NCBI GenBank assembly: GCA_963710165.1
Contig: CAVPYZ010000005.1
Location: forward strand, 1 to 64,000
Direction of reading: 5' to 3'
From: JACKIP01 sp963710165
Lineage (GTDB): Bacteria > Pseudomonadota > Alphaproteobacteria > Micavibrionales > Micavibrionaceae
DNA: 64,000 nt
The translations under genes and the position numbers were made by a program. How positions within the stretch are numbered: the stretch's first letter is position 1; each line of letters opens with the position of its first letter. This document shows positions 53,604 through 63,168 of this stretch, piece by piece. Below the pieces are notes generated by a model. The model was not told where the DNA came from. It saw only the letters and a program-made list of their open reading frames with translations, and ran no database searches.

Positions 53604-54581
53604 TTAATTCACAACCACTTTGCCGCTTTGTTCGATAACGGCGTCAATTGTGCGATTGCTGCTATAATTCACAACGCGGATTAAATCACCGCGCGCACCG
53701 TTTTGTAGAGCTTTTCCTTCAGATAGAAGTTCTATCGGGCCGGATTGATAAGCAATAGTCACCCTTTCGCCGCGCTTGACCATCAGCGGCTCAATCACGT
53801 CATTCTTTTTAAGCGGCTCGCCCGCCATAACCATACGGCGCGGTGTCATACCAACCAGATAATTGCTATCCAGAATGTAATCATGTTGCACTTTATAAGA
53901 TGGCAGCTCGATCCATTCCATATCTGCGGCGCTGATCATTTGGCCGTTTTGAATGGCGCGAGACAAAACGGGCAGAGAGATCATCTTCTCGATCTTACCG
54001 CTGACATATTGACGTTTGATCGGGTTGGACAAAGACGGGGCAATTATTTCCGCGCTGAAATGCTGGTTTGACGGATCATAGTCAAATGACCCGACGTGAA
54101 CCGTCGCGCTTTCATTCTGCGGCAGGGTAAGGGAAGGCAGGCTGTCACTATAGATAATTTCAAAATGACCTTTAATACCTTTTTGTTCAAAGCTTTTCAA
54201 CAAAGCCGCTTCAATTATGTCGGAAGGAATAACCGTAGCGGCGCGACGTACAACAATGCGCTCCATGCCGTTATCCGGCCTCCATGGTAAATCGAGGGCA
54301 ACGGCAATACGTAAGAGTGTGCGGGCATTTAAAACCATGTCTTTACCGGGCAGTGGGGCAGGGCCGATCACGGTATCTGACTTATATGTTAAACCGTCAA
54401 ATAAATCCTTCGCATAGATCATGTCTTGTTCAATCACGGCAAGCGTTTTGATATTAGCCGCAAAAGACTTCTGCACTTGCGCCATACTGAATGATCCGAA
54501 TGTAATGCTCATCAACAAAATCATGTTCAAGCGCAGGGCATAGGTCATGTATTTTATCAGTCTAATATCCATCTCATTCAT
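53604..54581 (-). CDS. flgA: Flagellar P-ring chaperone FlgA
   Basis: Periplasmic chaperone needed for FlgI P-ring assembly. The 325-residue protein has a signal peptide (about 16-35 hydrophobic, cleavage likely after MAQ or SFA) and a C-terminal SAF-type domain with DMEWIELPSYKV, LVGMTPRRMVMAGEPLKKNDV and VKRGERVTIAYQSGPIEL. The N-terminal part is longer than in E. coli, as is usual for alphaproteobacteria. It is 3 bp after flgG. flgI itself is not in the window. Confidence 0.93.
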   Translation of the reverse strand: MNEMDIRLIKYMTYALRLNMILLMSITFGSFSMAQVQKSFAANIKTLAVIEQDMIYAKDLFDGLTYKSDTVIGPAPLPGKDMVLNARTLLRIAVALDLPWRPDNGMERIVVRRAATVIPSDIIEAALLKSFEQKGIKGHFEIIYSDSLPSLTLPQNESATVHVGSFDYDPSNQHFSAEIIAPSLSNPIKRQYVSGKIEKMISLPVLSRAIQNGQMISAADMEWIELPSYKVQHDYILDSNYLVGMTPRRMVMAGEPLKKNDVIEPLMVKRGERVTIAYQSGPIELLSEGKALQNGARGDLIRVVNYSSNRTIDAVIEQSGKVVVN

Positions 54582-54584
54582 TCC

Positions 54585-55370
54585 TTATCTAAGCTGTGAA
54601 ACAGTTCCTAGCATTTCGTCGGAGGTTGAAATCACTTTTGAATTCATCTCATAGGCACGTTGCGCTTCAATCAGGTTGGTAATCTCTTCCACCACATCAA
54701 CGTTCGAATTCTCTAGCGCCCCTTGACGGATAGCACCAAAATTATCTTCTGCGGGATTACCAGTCGTGGGGGAGCCTGAGGCTTCTGATTCTACAAATAG
54801 GTTGTCACCAATCGCGTCAAGGCCAGTGGGGTTCACAAATGTGGTTAGTTGAAGCTGGCCCAGATTGGTCAGTGCAACTTGCCCTTCGATTTTGGCAAAA
54901 ATTTCACCACTTTGATTAACGGTAACATCTGTTGCATCTTCTGGAACAGTAATGGAGGGGGCGACAATATAACCCTGCTGTGTGACGAGCTCACCATCTT
55001 GGTTGATGCCAAATGTTCCGTCGCGGGTATAGGCAGGCTCGCCGTCCGGAAGCTCGACTTCGAAGAAGCCGTCACCTGTAATCGCCAAATCAAAGGGATT
55101 GTCCGTAATTTCCAGCGCGCCTTGCTGATGTTGTCTATAAACACCACCAACACGCGTACCCAGGCCTAGCTGAATACCGGAGGGCATGATTGTTCCCACA
55201 TCTGATGAACTGGCGCCCGGGCGTTGTATATTTTGGTAAATCAAATCCATAAACGCAACATTTTGGCGCTTATAACCCGTTGTTGACATGTTTGCGATGT
55301 TATTGGAGATAACATCAACATTTGTCTGTTGTGCCATCATCCCTGTAGAACCAATATCGAGTGATCTCAT
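54585..55370 (-). CDS. flgG: Flagellar distal rod protein FlgG
   Basis: Forms the distal rod of the basal body. It is 261 residues, as usual. The N-terminus MRSLDIGSTGMMAQQTNVDVISNNIANMSTTGYKR (shown in gist) holds the rod motif, then NPFDLAITGDGFFEV, and the C-terminus has GALENSNVDVVEEITNLIEAQRAYEMNSKVI in two parts. It follows flgF after 24 bp. Confidence 0.97.
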   Translation of the reverse strand: MRSLDIGSTGMMAQQTNVDVISNNIANMSTTGYKRQNVAFMDLIYQNIQRPGASSSDVGTIMPSGIQLGLGTRVGGVYRQHQQGALEITDNPFDLAITGDGFFEVELPDGEPAYTRDGTFGINQDGELVTQQGYIVAPSITVPEDATDVTVNQSGEIFAKIEGQVALTNLGQLQLTTFVNPTGLDAIGDNLFVESEASGSPTTGNPAEDNFGAIRQGALENSNVDVVEEITNLIEAQRAYEMNSKVISTSDEMLGTVSQLR

Positions 55371-55394
55371 TTTATTTTCTCCTTACTTAAATAT

Positions 55395-56117
55395 TTATCC
55401 GGCACGCGTCAGGCGCTGGATCATTGTTCTTTGTCTGTCATGTTCGTTTTGCATGAGCGTGTGAATGCTTTGAAAATCGCGTGATGTCTTGATCATGCGG
55501 GTCATCTCCACAACCGCTTGTACGTTTGAATTCTCATACGCGCCTTGAATGATGCGGGCATTATCCGAAGGCTGTTCGACCTGTGCTGTACGATAAAGAC
55601 CATCGCCTTCTGCTTCCAAATCCTGCAAATTTGCGAATGTCACCAGTTTCAGCTTTGATATCACACCATCTTCAGAGGATACTGTGCCGTCTTGTGCGAT
55701 AATAACGTCTTGTGCATCTGGTGGTATGGTAATCGGGTTACCGCCTTCATCTGTTATTGGGAGTCCGGCGGGGTTAACCAGTTCACGGTTCACATTTAAT
55801 GACATCTGGCCATTTCGGGTATAAGCCAAGCCATCAAGGGACTGAACGCCGAAATAACCATCGCCTTCAATGGCAATATCCAATGGATTACCGGTTGTTT
55901 TGAACGCGCCGGGGGCTGTGTTTTGATAATGCCCGTAATCCAGAACCTGTGATAAGGGGGCTTCTATTCCACGCGGATCTGCCAAAAACTCGTTAAACAC
56001 CATGTTTTGAGAGCGATAGCCGGGGGTATTTACATTGGCAATATTATTCGCCGTAACAGCCATTTTCTCCTCAAGGCCAACCTGACGGGAAAGTGCGACA
56101 TAGATACTATTTTCCAT
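55395..56117 (-). CDS. flgF: Flagellar proximal rod protein FlgF
   Basis: Proximal rod subunit. The 240-residue protein has the rod N-terminus (LEEKMAVTANNIANVNTPGYRSQ in gist), NPLDIAIEGDGYFGV, and the C-terminal GAYENSNVQAVVEMTRMIKTSRDFQS. It is the first gene of the operon and lies behind a sigma-54-type promoter. Confidence 0.96.
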   Translation of the reverse strand: MENSIYVALSRQVGLEEKMAVTANNIANVNTPGYRSQNMVFNEFLADPRGIEAPLSQVLDYGHYQNTAPGAFKTTGNPLDIAIEGDGYFGVQSLDGLAYTRNGQMSLNVNRELVNPAGLPITDEGGNPITIPPDAQDVIIAQDGTVSSEDGVISKLKLVTFANLQDLEAEGDGLYRTAQVEQPSDNARIIQGAYENSNVQAVVEMTRMIKTSRDFQSIHTLMQNEHDRQRTMIQRLTRAG

Positions 56118-56153
56118 TTTAGTCCCTGATAATTATTGTTCATCAGAAACATT

Positions 56154-56168
56154 GCAGGGATCATGCCA
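56154..56168 (-). promoter_or_regulatory. Sigma-54 promoter of the flgF operon
   Basis: On the minus strand TGGCATGATCCCTGC: TGGCAT at -24 and CTGC at -12, with the required GG-N10-GC spacing. The -12 element is 37 bp before the flgF ATG, so the transcript would start about 25 nt before the gene. It fits FliX/FlbD-type control of late flagellar genes. Confidence 0.75.
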
Positions 56169-56254
56169 AGTTTCAAAATGGAACTAATCCTTGATGGCTG
56201 TGTTTGCTAAGTAAGAGATATTATTCAAATATTTTCTAACATAAGGAATAAAAT

Positions 56255-56740
56255 ATGATTTTTGATTTTGTAAAAAAAGCAGGCGCACGTTTACTGGAAA
56301 ACTCGAGTATAGGTCAAATAGCAGGAGCATTCGCCGACGAACCGGAAAAAGCTTCAAATGAGGTAAAGAAGCAGGTGCAAAAGTATAACCTGGAAATAAA
56401 TGACTTAAATGCACAAATCGAAGGTGAGAAAGTTATCCTAAGCGGTAAAGCCAATTCGATTGAGGAAGCAGAAAAGGCCATTCTTGCAGCAGGTAACATC
56501 GAAGGGATATCACAAGTAGAATCACGTTTGGATATCACAACAGACGCGCCACAATCACAGTTCCATACTGTTGAATCCGGTGATACGCTATCTGCTATTG
56601 CGAAGAAGTTTTACGGCGATGCAAATAAGTATATAAGAATTTTTGAAGCTAATAAGCCAATGTTAAGCGATCCCGATAAAATTTATCCTGGTCAAAAGCT
56701 ACGTATTCCATCCGAAGATCAGAAAACAAAAGCAGCATAA
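56255..56740 (+). CDS. kbp: BON-LysM protein, Kbp/YgaU-like
   Basis: A 161-residue protein with a BON domain (about 25-97; INDLNAQIEGEKVILSGKAN and GISQVESRLDI) and a C-terminal LysM domain (about 108-155; VESGDTLSAIAKKFYGDANKY and IYPGQKLRIP). The layout is that of E. coli Kbp, a potassium-binding cytosolic protein; there is no signal peptide here either. The ATG follows AAGGAA. Potassium binding is inferred from the family. It converges on parE, 3 bp apart. Confidence 0.9.
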   Translation: MIFDFVKKAGARLLENSSIGQIAGAFADEPEKASNEVKKQVQKYNLEINDLNAQIEGEKVILSGKANSIEEAEKAILAAGNIEGISQVESRLDITTDAPQSQFHTVESGDTLSAIAKKFYGDANKYIRIFEANKPMLSDPDKIYPGQKLRIPSEDQKTKAA

Positions 56741-56743
56741 ACC

Positions 56744-58786
56744 TTAAACGTCGATCTCTTCGACAAATTCGGCATTATCCTGGATGAATTGATAGCGGCT
56801 CTCTGCGGATTTACCCATTAGACGATCTATCAAATCATCCAGCTGTTCTTTAGAACCGGAAGGCTTTAAGACGGGTTCAAACACATTATTGTCTATATCC
56901 TCGTCATTTGTCAGGGCAGTCATATCTAATATAGCCTGCGCCTCTGGAACTGTGACACGGATAAGGGTGCGGGTATTGGGATCCATAGTTGTTTCTTTTA
57001 ACTGTTTCGGCATCATTTCGCCCAGACCTTTAAATCGTCCGACTTCAACATTTTGCCGACCTTTAAACTCTGTTTTAAGAAGCTCGTCCTTATGAAGGTC
57101 ATCTCTGGCATAGGCTGATTTTCCTTTTACACTTAAACGATACAGCGGTGGTTGCGCCAGATAAAGATGACCTTCTTCGATCATCTCCGGCATTTTTGTA
57201 TAAAAGAACGTGATAAGCAGGGAGGCAATATGCGCTCCGTCCACATCCGCATCGGTCATAATGATAATGCGTTCATAGCGAAGTTTCTTTAGGTCAAAAT
57301 CTTTACCTGCCCCACAGCCCATAGCGGTAATCAGGTCTTGAATTTCTGAATTGGCGCGAATTTTATCAGCCGTTGCACTGACCACATTCAGGATTTTACC
57401 ACGCAACGGAAGAATGGCTTGCGTTTGACGATGACGCGCCTGTTTTGCGGAGCCTCCCGCGGAATCACCTTCCACAATAAAGAGTTCTGTATCATCCGAA
57501 TTATTGCGCGAGCAATCCGCTAGCTTTCCGGGCAGGCGGGAACGGCGTGACCCGACTTTACGCGCAGTGATGCGCTCTTCCTTCTTTCGTAAACGTTCAT
57601 CTGAACGTTCAATCACATATTCAAGAAGGGCCTTTGCCTCATTCGTGTTGCTGGAAAGCCAGTTATCAAAATAGTCCTTAACCGCACTATCAACCCAGCG
57701 CGATACCTCGGGATTTGCCAACTTCTCTTTGGTTTGTCCCTGAAATTGAGGTTCGCGTATAAAAACGGAGAGCAGGGCGCATGACCCGCCCATAATATCA
57801 TCGGCGGTAATTTGTGATGCCTTTTTGACATTCGACATTTCGCCAAAAGATTTCAGCCCACGTGTCAGCGCGCCGCGCAATCCCGTTTCATGCGAACCGC
57901 CTTGCGGCGTAGGAACAGTATTACAATAGGAATGAATAAAGCCGTCGCCAAATTGCGGCCAAGTCACAGCATATTCAACACGGCCGTTACTGTCAGGCAG
58001 GTCGATCATGCCATGAAAAGCATTTTCAGTTATACAGGCGCGATCTTTTAAATTGGCATTTAGAAAATCAAGAAGACCATTTGGGAAGTGAAAGACAGCT
58101 TCTTCCTTTACCTTACTCTCCGGCTTGATCAGTTCAGGGTCGCATGACCAGCGTATCTCTACACCACGGAACAGGTATGCTTTGGAACGTGACATCTGAA
58201 ACAGCCAGCTGGGACGAAAATTGATTTTATCTTTGAATATTTCCGTGTCGGGCTTGAATGTGACTGTTGTACCACGACGATTTGAAACTGTTCCGATGTT
58301 TTCAAGTTTGGAAACTGGTAATCCGCGCGAAAAGCTTTGTTTATAAAGTTGTTTATCTCTTGCAACTTCAATGCTCATTTCTGATGACAGGGCATTCACA
58401 ACCGAAATACCCACACCATGCAGGCCGCCGGATGTCTCATAAGCCTTATTCGAAAATTTACCGCCGGAGTGAAGTGTGGTTAGAATAACTTCTAAGGCAG
58501 ATTTTCCCGGAAATTTCGGATGTTCGTCAACAGGAATACCACGACCATTATCTGTAATCGTTATGACATTATCCTGACCCAAATGAATTTCGATACGATT
58601 GGCATGACCCGCAACAGCTTCATCCATGGAATTATCAAGAATTTCACTGACCAAGTGATGAAACGCACGCTCATCCGTACCGCCGATATACATGCCCGGA
58701 CGTTTGCGGACAGGTTCTAACCCTTCCAAAACCTCAATATCGGAGGCACCGTAAGTTTGTTCAATTTTTGCGTTAATGTTTGTCAT
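56744..58786 (-). CDS. parE: DNA topoisomerase IV subunit B
   Basis: ATPase subunit that, with ParC, unlinks daughter chromosomes. It is 680 residues. GHKL ATPase motifs include LVSEILDNSMDEAV (about 46-59), ITDNGRGIPVDEHP and GGLHGVGISVVNALS; the TOPRIM motifs are FIVEGDSAGGSAKQ and MTDADVDGAHIASL. It is shorter than GyrB and lacks its extra insertion, which supports ParE over GyrB. parC is not in the window. Confidence 0.94.
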   Translation of the reverse strand: MTNINAKIEQTYGASDIEVLEGLEPVRKRPGMYIGGTDERAFHHLVSEILDNSMDEAVAGHANRIEIHLGQDNVITITDNGRGIPVDEHPKFPGKSALEVILTTLHSGGKFSNKAYETSGGLHGVGISVVNALSSEMSIEVARDKQLYKQSFSRGLPVSKLENIGTVSNRRGTTVTFKPDTEIFKDKINFRPSWLFQMSRSKAYLFRGVEIRWSCDPELIKPESKVKEEAVFHFPNGLLDFLNANLKDRACITENAFHGMIDLPDSNGRVEYAVTWPQFGDGFIHSYCNTVPTPQGGSHETGLRGALTRGLKSFGEMSNVKKASQITADDIMGGSCALLSVFIREPQFQGQTKEKLANPEVSRWVDSAVKDYFDNWLSSNTNEAKALLEYVIERSDERLRKKEERITARKVGSRRSRLPGKLADCSRNNSDDTELFIVEGDSAGGSAKQARHRQTQAILPLRGKILNVVSATADKIRANSEIQDLITAMGCGAGKDFDLKKLRYERIIIMTDADVDGAHIASLLITFFYTKMPEMIEEGHLYLAQPPLYRLSVKGKSAYARDDLHKDELLKTEFKGRQNVEVGRFKGLGEMMPKQLKETTMDPNTRTLIRVTVPEAQAILDMTALTNDEDIDNNVFEPVLKPSGSKEQLDDLIDRLMGKSAESRYQFIQDNAEFVEEIDV

Positions 58787-58877
58787 TGTCTATAATATTA
58801 ATGTTAACTATATCATTACTATAAAGACTGCATTGTTTTAATGTAAAGCAACAACACCAACAAACCGTCAGGAAACC

Positions 58878-60116
58878 ATGAAAATATTCAAAACTTTCGC
58901 TATTCTCTCTTTTTTAATTGGCATATTGATGATTGTGCCCTCCATCTCATATGCTCAAAGCAGTGATGATCAAGAGCCTGACGTTGTTGGTGCGCGCAAA
59001 GATATTTATGCAGGTTTTGATGTTGAAATGCCTGACATTCCGTATTTCACAAAAGATGAAATTATTCAAAAAATGCAGTTTTTTGAAAAGGAAAAGCCTT
59101 CTGATGATGAATATTCAGGGTATCGTTTATTTGTTCCAAAATCATGGGAAGAAGCACCGGAGTTTATCATTAGAAATACTGTTAATACAGACGGATATAT
59201 TTTGGGGGAAGTTGCAAAGTATTATAGTAATCCAAATGACACGGCAAAAAGTACAATTACGATTGAAGCAATCGAGTTAGAACATAATATTTCTGCCAGA
59301 AACTGGTTGCTTAAGCATATATTGGACTATGGATATGTTCTTGAAGGGATTGACGAAAAAAACTGGAACCGGGCAGAAGCTTTAGGCGTCATGTATAATG
59401 ATGGTGGCATAGATTACAAAGATAGAGTTGTCGCTCAAATCAACGGCAAACGCATTATTCTGTTCAAATACTCGTCTCCATTATTTATATGGGAACAGGA
59501 AAAGCAGTTTCAGTCAACGGTTGCGAAATCTTTTAGGATTTTAAATTTTGCGAAGAGCTTTCAAGAAGATATGCTAACGTATGATGTTACAGGATATGCA
59601 GAGTTTCAGTATCCTGCCAACTGGAGCTTGGGTAATTTAAATCAAAATGATTTTGATAGACCAAGTATTAAACTGATAAATCTGGATGATTACGGAGATG
59701 ATGCCGATAGGGATGGTCAGAAAGATCAAAGGCAATCTTCCAAAGGTCTTATGAATATTCAAATTGTGTTATATGATAATACAGGCACCTCTATAACTGA
59801 TGAAATAGAAGTGCAAAAGAATATAGCCGAAAGTATTGGAATCAGACCAGGTAAGAAGCTGACGCATGATGTTGAAATAACATTTCCCAATTTAACAGAA
59901 ATTAATCGTCTGGATATATATGAAGGTGTGAGCATAGAAGAAAACAACCCAAACTATGAAATCTGGGTTGCTTACATGAAAAATGAAGAGGCTTATTACT
60001 TCGTGACTATGATGACACCCACACGTGGATCGAGGTATTTTGCATGGACAGAAAACAAAAGCGCGTTTGAAGCAGTCGTTTCCTCATTAGAGCCAATCTC
60101 TTTCTATGAAGAATAA
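58878..60116 (+). CDS. Secreted protein with two repeated domains, unknown function
   Basis: A 412-residue exported protein with a signal peptide (1-26, cleavage after SYA). The mature part contains two similar domains: about 75-225 (from GYRLFVPKSWEEAP to VAKSFRILNF) and about 235-405 (from GYAEFQYPANWSLG to AVVSSLEPISFYEE). Each has a Tyr/Phe-rich start with a Pro-x-x-W motif and an end shared with PsbP/Mog1-like folds. The second starts with an Asp-rich loop (DDYGDDADRDGQKD, about 273-286) that could bind calcium. I know no named family. It is AT-rich. Its end overlaps glnA by 13 bases. Confidence 0.75.
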   Translation: MKIFKTFAILSFLIGILMIVPSISYAQSSDDQEPDVVGARKDIYAGFDVEMPDIPYFTKDEIIQKMQFFEKEKPSDDEYSGYRLFVPKSWEEAPEFIIRNTVNTDGYILGEVAKYYSNPNDTAKSTITIEAIELEHNISARNWLLKHILDYGYVLEGIDEKNWNRAEALGVMYNDGGIDYKDRVVAQINGKRIILFKYSSPLFIWEQEKQFQSTVAKSFRILNFAKSFQEDMLTYDVTGYAEFQYPANWSLGNLNQNDFDRPSIKLINLDDYGDDADRDGQKDQRQSSKGLMNIQIVLYDNTGTSITDEIEVQKNIAESIGIRPGKKLTHDVEITFPNLTEINRLDIYEGVSIEENNPNYEIWVAYMKNEEAYYFVTMMTPTRGSRYFAWTENKSAFEAVVSSLEPISFYEE

Positions 60117-61540
60117 TACATATGAAATTCTACCGGATGCGGCATGGTTTCATATAATTCAACTTCTTCCATTTTGAGTGCGATATAGGCGTCAATCATA
60201 TCTTTATCAAATACGCCGCCTTCTATTAAGAACCCATGATCAGCTTCAAGATGCTCAAGAGCCTCTCTTAGCGAACGACAAACGGTTGGAATGGCGTCCA
60301 GTTCATTTTGGGGAAGCGCATACAAATCTTTATCCATGGCCTCACCTGGGTGGATTTTGTTTTTAATCCCGTCCAGACCAGCCATAAGAAGCGCGGAAAA
60401 CGCCAAATAGGGGTTTGCCATTGGATCAGGAAAACGCACTTCGACGCGTCTTGCTTTCGGATTAGTAACAGAAGGAATACGACACGCCGCAGAACGATTA
60501 CGGGCAGAATAAGCCAGAAGAACCGGCGCTTCATATCCCGGAACCAAACGTTTATATGAATTGGTTGAGGGATTTGTGAACGCATTTAACGCTCGTGCAT
60601 GTTTGATTGTACCGCCGATGTAATAAAGCGCTGTCTCTGATAACCCTGCATAATCTTCGTCTTTTCCTGAAAAAAGCGCAGAAGACCCTTTAAAAAGGGA
60701 CTGATGGCAATGCATGCCCGATCCGTTATCTTTATAGATTGGTTTGGGAAGAAACGTTGCGCTCATACCATAGGCATCAGCTACATTATGAACCGCATAT
60801 TTGTAAAGTTGTAGATTATCAGCAGCTTCACGCAGAGGTCCGAATTTCATACCAAGTTCACACTGTGACGGCGCAACTTCGTGATGATGCTTTTCCATAC
60901 TGACACCCATTGCATCTGCCGCTGTAACCATTTCAGCGCGAAGATCAGCCAGTTGGTCAATCGGCGCTTCAGGAAAATAGCCGCCTTTTATTTTAGGACG
61001 ATGCCCCATATTGCCTTCGGTATAGTCACGACCAGAATTATAAGGTCCCTCACGGCTATCCACGTGATGCCCAATTTTATTTTGTTCCACATCAATTTTA
61101 ACATTATCAAACACAAAGAATTCCGCTTCCGGACCAAAATATGCTTTATCCGCAATGCCCGTATCTTTCAAATGCGCTTCGGCTTTCTTTGCAATAACAC
61201 GCGGACATCTGTTATACCCTTCACCTGTAACCGGATCATAGACATCACAAAATATTTTAAGTGTAGGTTGTGACGTAAACGGATCGATATAAAGACGCGC
61301 CTTATCCGGAATAAGTTGCATATCCGATTCATTAATGTCTTTCCACCCCGATATGGAAGACCCGTCCATCATGACACCTTCCGAGAAAAGCGCCTTATCA
61401 AGTGTGTCAAAGCTTTGGTAAGTTACTTGTTGTTTACCACGCAGATCGGTAAAAGTCAGACCAACCTGTGTAATATTATGATCTTTAATCAGCTTTAGAA
61501 TTTCGTCTTCGTTTTTCGCAGAGACCGGGAAATCAGACAT
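60104..61540 (-). CDS. glnA: Glutamine synthetase type I
   Basis: Assimilates ammonia into glutamine. It is 478 residues with the beta-Grasp N-terminal domain, MDGSSISGWKDINESDM (about 55-71), PEAEFFVFD, MHCHQSLF, NSYKRLVPGYEAP and the ending region MDKDLYALP, which carries the Tyr that GlnE adenylylates. So activity control by adenylylation is expected. An AAGGAGC site precedes the ATG. The usual alphaproteobacterial partner glnB is not upstream; a 172-bp gap with no clear sigma-54 promoter precedes it. Confidence 0.97.
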   Translation of the reverse strand: MSDFPVSAKNEDEILKLIKDHNITQVGLTFTDLRGKQQVTYQSFDTLDKALFSEGVMMDGSSISGWKDINESDMQLIPDKARLYIDPFTSQPTLKIFCDVYDPVTGEGYNRCPRVIAKKAEAHLKDTGIADKAYFGPEAEFFVFDNVKIDVEQNKIGHHVDSREGPYNSGRDYTEGNMGHRPKIKGGYFPEAPIDQLADLRAEMVTAADAMGVSMEKHHHEVAPSQCELGMKFGPLREAADNLQLYKYAVHNVADAYGMSATFLPKPIYKDNGSGMHCHQSLFKGSSALFSGKDEDYAGLSETALYYIGGTIKHARALNAFTNPSTNSYKRLVPGYEAPVLLAYSARNRSAACRIPSVTNPKARRVEVRFPDPMANPYLAFSALLMAGLDGIKNKIHPGEAMDKDLYALPQNELDAIPTVCRSLREALEHLEADHGFLIEGGVFDKDMIDAYIALKMEEVELYETMPHPVEFHMYYSS

Positions 61541-61660
61541 TAATATTGCTCCTTTAGTTATGCATAAAATGCATGGGTTAAATGTGATTATTGTAAAGCA
61601 TTAGCACGTGCAATATAGAGTGTCTATAAAAAGCACAAAATTATTTTATAGGTTCTGAAT

Positions 61661-61687
61661 AAAAAAATGCCCCGCAGAGCAAGGCAT
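61661..61687 (-). terminator. Terminator of the outer-membrane barrel gene
   Basis: On the minus strand ATGCCTTGC pairs with GCGGGGCAT (two G-T pairs), loop TCT, followed by TTTTTT. Confidence 0.8.
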
Positions 61688-61712
61688 AAATTCATTTCAT
61701 AGCATAATGGAT

Positions 61713-62696
61713 TTACCACATACGTCTTATACCCAATCGAATGCCGTGTGACTCATCATTCACCTCATTTAAATGAATAGAGGTTGATGTCCCGTCACTA
61801 AAGAAAGTTTTATCGATCCCGTCTTCAGCTTCCCTTTGTTGATAGGTATAATCGAGCGTAAAGTCGGTAAAGCTATCAAGAGCGAAGGCATAGCCCGCCT
61901 GAATTTCTAAACCGGTCGCATCATCGGCCTCATGCGTAAAGCTTGGATCTTGTGCGAAGTCAGGACGTAAATTCCACTCTGCTTCTGCATCATAATCAAG
62001 GATATGATGCTCACCGCGTAAGTTAAGCATGTGACGGGCCAAAGAAAAATTTAATTGTAACCCAACGAACGGGCCATACCAGTCCGCAGTATATTCGGAA
62101 TCAAGTCCTGTGAAACGACCTGTATCGGGAATGGTCTGATTCCCCTCGGTAATTACATATTCCTGACGATGAAAGCCGTAGCCAAAAACGGGCCCAGCGG
62201 TTAAGGATGAACGTGATGAGCGTCCCTCGGCAATGTTAAACTGGTACCCTGCCGCAATTTTACCGCCATAGCTATATCCTCTATTGGCATTATTATTTGA
62301 GCGTGAGAATTCCAGCGTGCGGTCATCCCCGAAATAATCTGAATCCTGATTATCGCCGTCAACTGTGCGACCTCCGACCGCTTCCGCTTCTAATAGTAAA
62401 TTGCCTCTCAAAATACCGATATCGGCGGGGACAATATGAACAAGCTTGCCCTTGATCTCAAAAACACGAATATCCGACCATGTCAGCTCGGATAAAATAT
62501 TTGGCGTTGTAACACCGTCAAGGTCGGAAGCAATATTCCAGTCAAACTCATTATCGCGCAGCCCTGTACTAAAGCTGAACGTCGTGCGATTATCATTAAT
62601 ACCGTAACGATAATAAGGGTCTGCCGTCACAGCCGTCGCCCCCGTAAGTGTTATGGCTGCCGCCAATATAAATGAATTATAATTCCCAAATCCCAT
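61713..62696 (-). CDS. Outer-membrane beta-barrel protein, perhaps omptin-like
   Basis: A 327-residue exported protein: a signal peptide (about 1-25, cleavage near VTA) and alternating aromatic/polar strands to a C-terminal RRMW end, a barrel signature. It contains the motif TTPNILSELTWSDIRVFEIKG (in two parts, about 62-82) and an Asp-rich loop with DSDYFGDDR (about 117-125), which recall omptin-type barrels. The catalytic Asp/His pairs of omptins cannot be placed with confidence, so protease function is not claimed. It has GAGGGAAA before the ATG and its own terminator, so it is monocistronic. Confidence 0.7.
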   Translation of the reverse strand: MGFGNYNSFILAAAITLTGATAVTADPYYRYGINDNRTTFSFSTGLRDNEFDWNIASDLDGVTTPNILSELTWSDIRVFEIKGKLVHIVPADIGILRGNLLLEAEAVGGRTVDGDNQDSDYFGDDRTLEFSRSNNNANRGYSYGGKIAAGYQFNIAEGRSSRSSLTAGPVFGYGFHRQEYVITEGNQTIPDTGRFTGLDSEYTADWYGPFVGLQLNFSLARHMLNLRGEHHILDYDAEAEWNLRPDFAQDPSFTHEADDATGLEIQAGYAFALDSFTDFTLDYTYQQREAEDGIDKTFFSDGTSTSIHLNEVNDESHGIRLGIRRMW

Positions 62697-62868
62697 AATT
62701 TTCCCTCAATTTTGATAGCGATATAATAAGTAATTAAAATAATTACGCAAATTTGTCACGAGATTATTTTAATTTGCAGGACTACTTCATTAATTAAAAA
62801 AAATGTGAGTGCTTAACTGAATTTACTATATAAGTTTTCTGCTAACAGCTTTTGTCAGGATATAAAAA

Positions 62869-63168
62869 ATGGATAAATTACAAGACGCAAATAAATGGGA
62901 ATTATGTCCCGAGCCGGAAATTGGCGATACTTTGAAATGGAACGAGCCATTGTGGGCAGAGCCAAATAAACCGCGTGGTAAGCCGGATAAAATAGGCGAA
63001 CAAAAAATAACTGCGACTTTGATAAAAGCAGGCGATGTTTTTGAATTAAAAGTTTTGGAGGTTGAAAAAATATCCCCCCCAGACGCAATTATCAAAGTGA
63101 AAGAGGGCGACTCAATTCGTCGCAAAAAAACAAGTATTGAGCGCGGTGCGTGTCATAAAAAAGTTTGA
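62869..63168 (+). CDS. Unknown small soluble protein
   Basis: A 99-residue Lys/Glu-rich protein that I do not recognise. It has Trp-Pro rich stretches early (KWELCPEPEIGDTLKWNEPLW in gist) and a predicted beta part (KITATLIKAGDVFELKVLEVEKI). It has no signal peptide or membrane segment and two cysteines. It starts at an ATG without a clear ribosome site. It lies between the barrel gene and another orphan; the 248 bp after it hold no feature I can name. Confidence 0.6.
   Translation: MDKLQDANKWELCPEPEIGDTLKWNEPLWAEPNKPRGKPDKIGEQKITATLIKAGDVFELKVLEVEKISPPDAIIKVKEGDSIRRKKTSIERGACHKKV

Noticed and set aside
61541..61712. Sigma-54 or NtrC site before glnA
   Set aside because: TTGCAC and ATGC occur on the minus strand near 61600-61620, but the spacing is one base off and the GG of the -24 element is missing.
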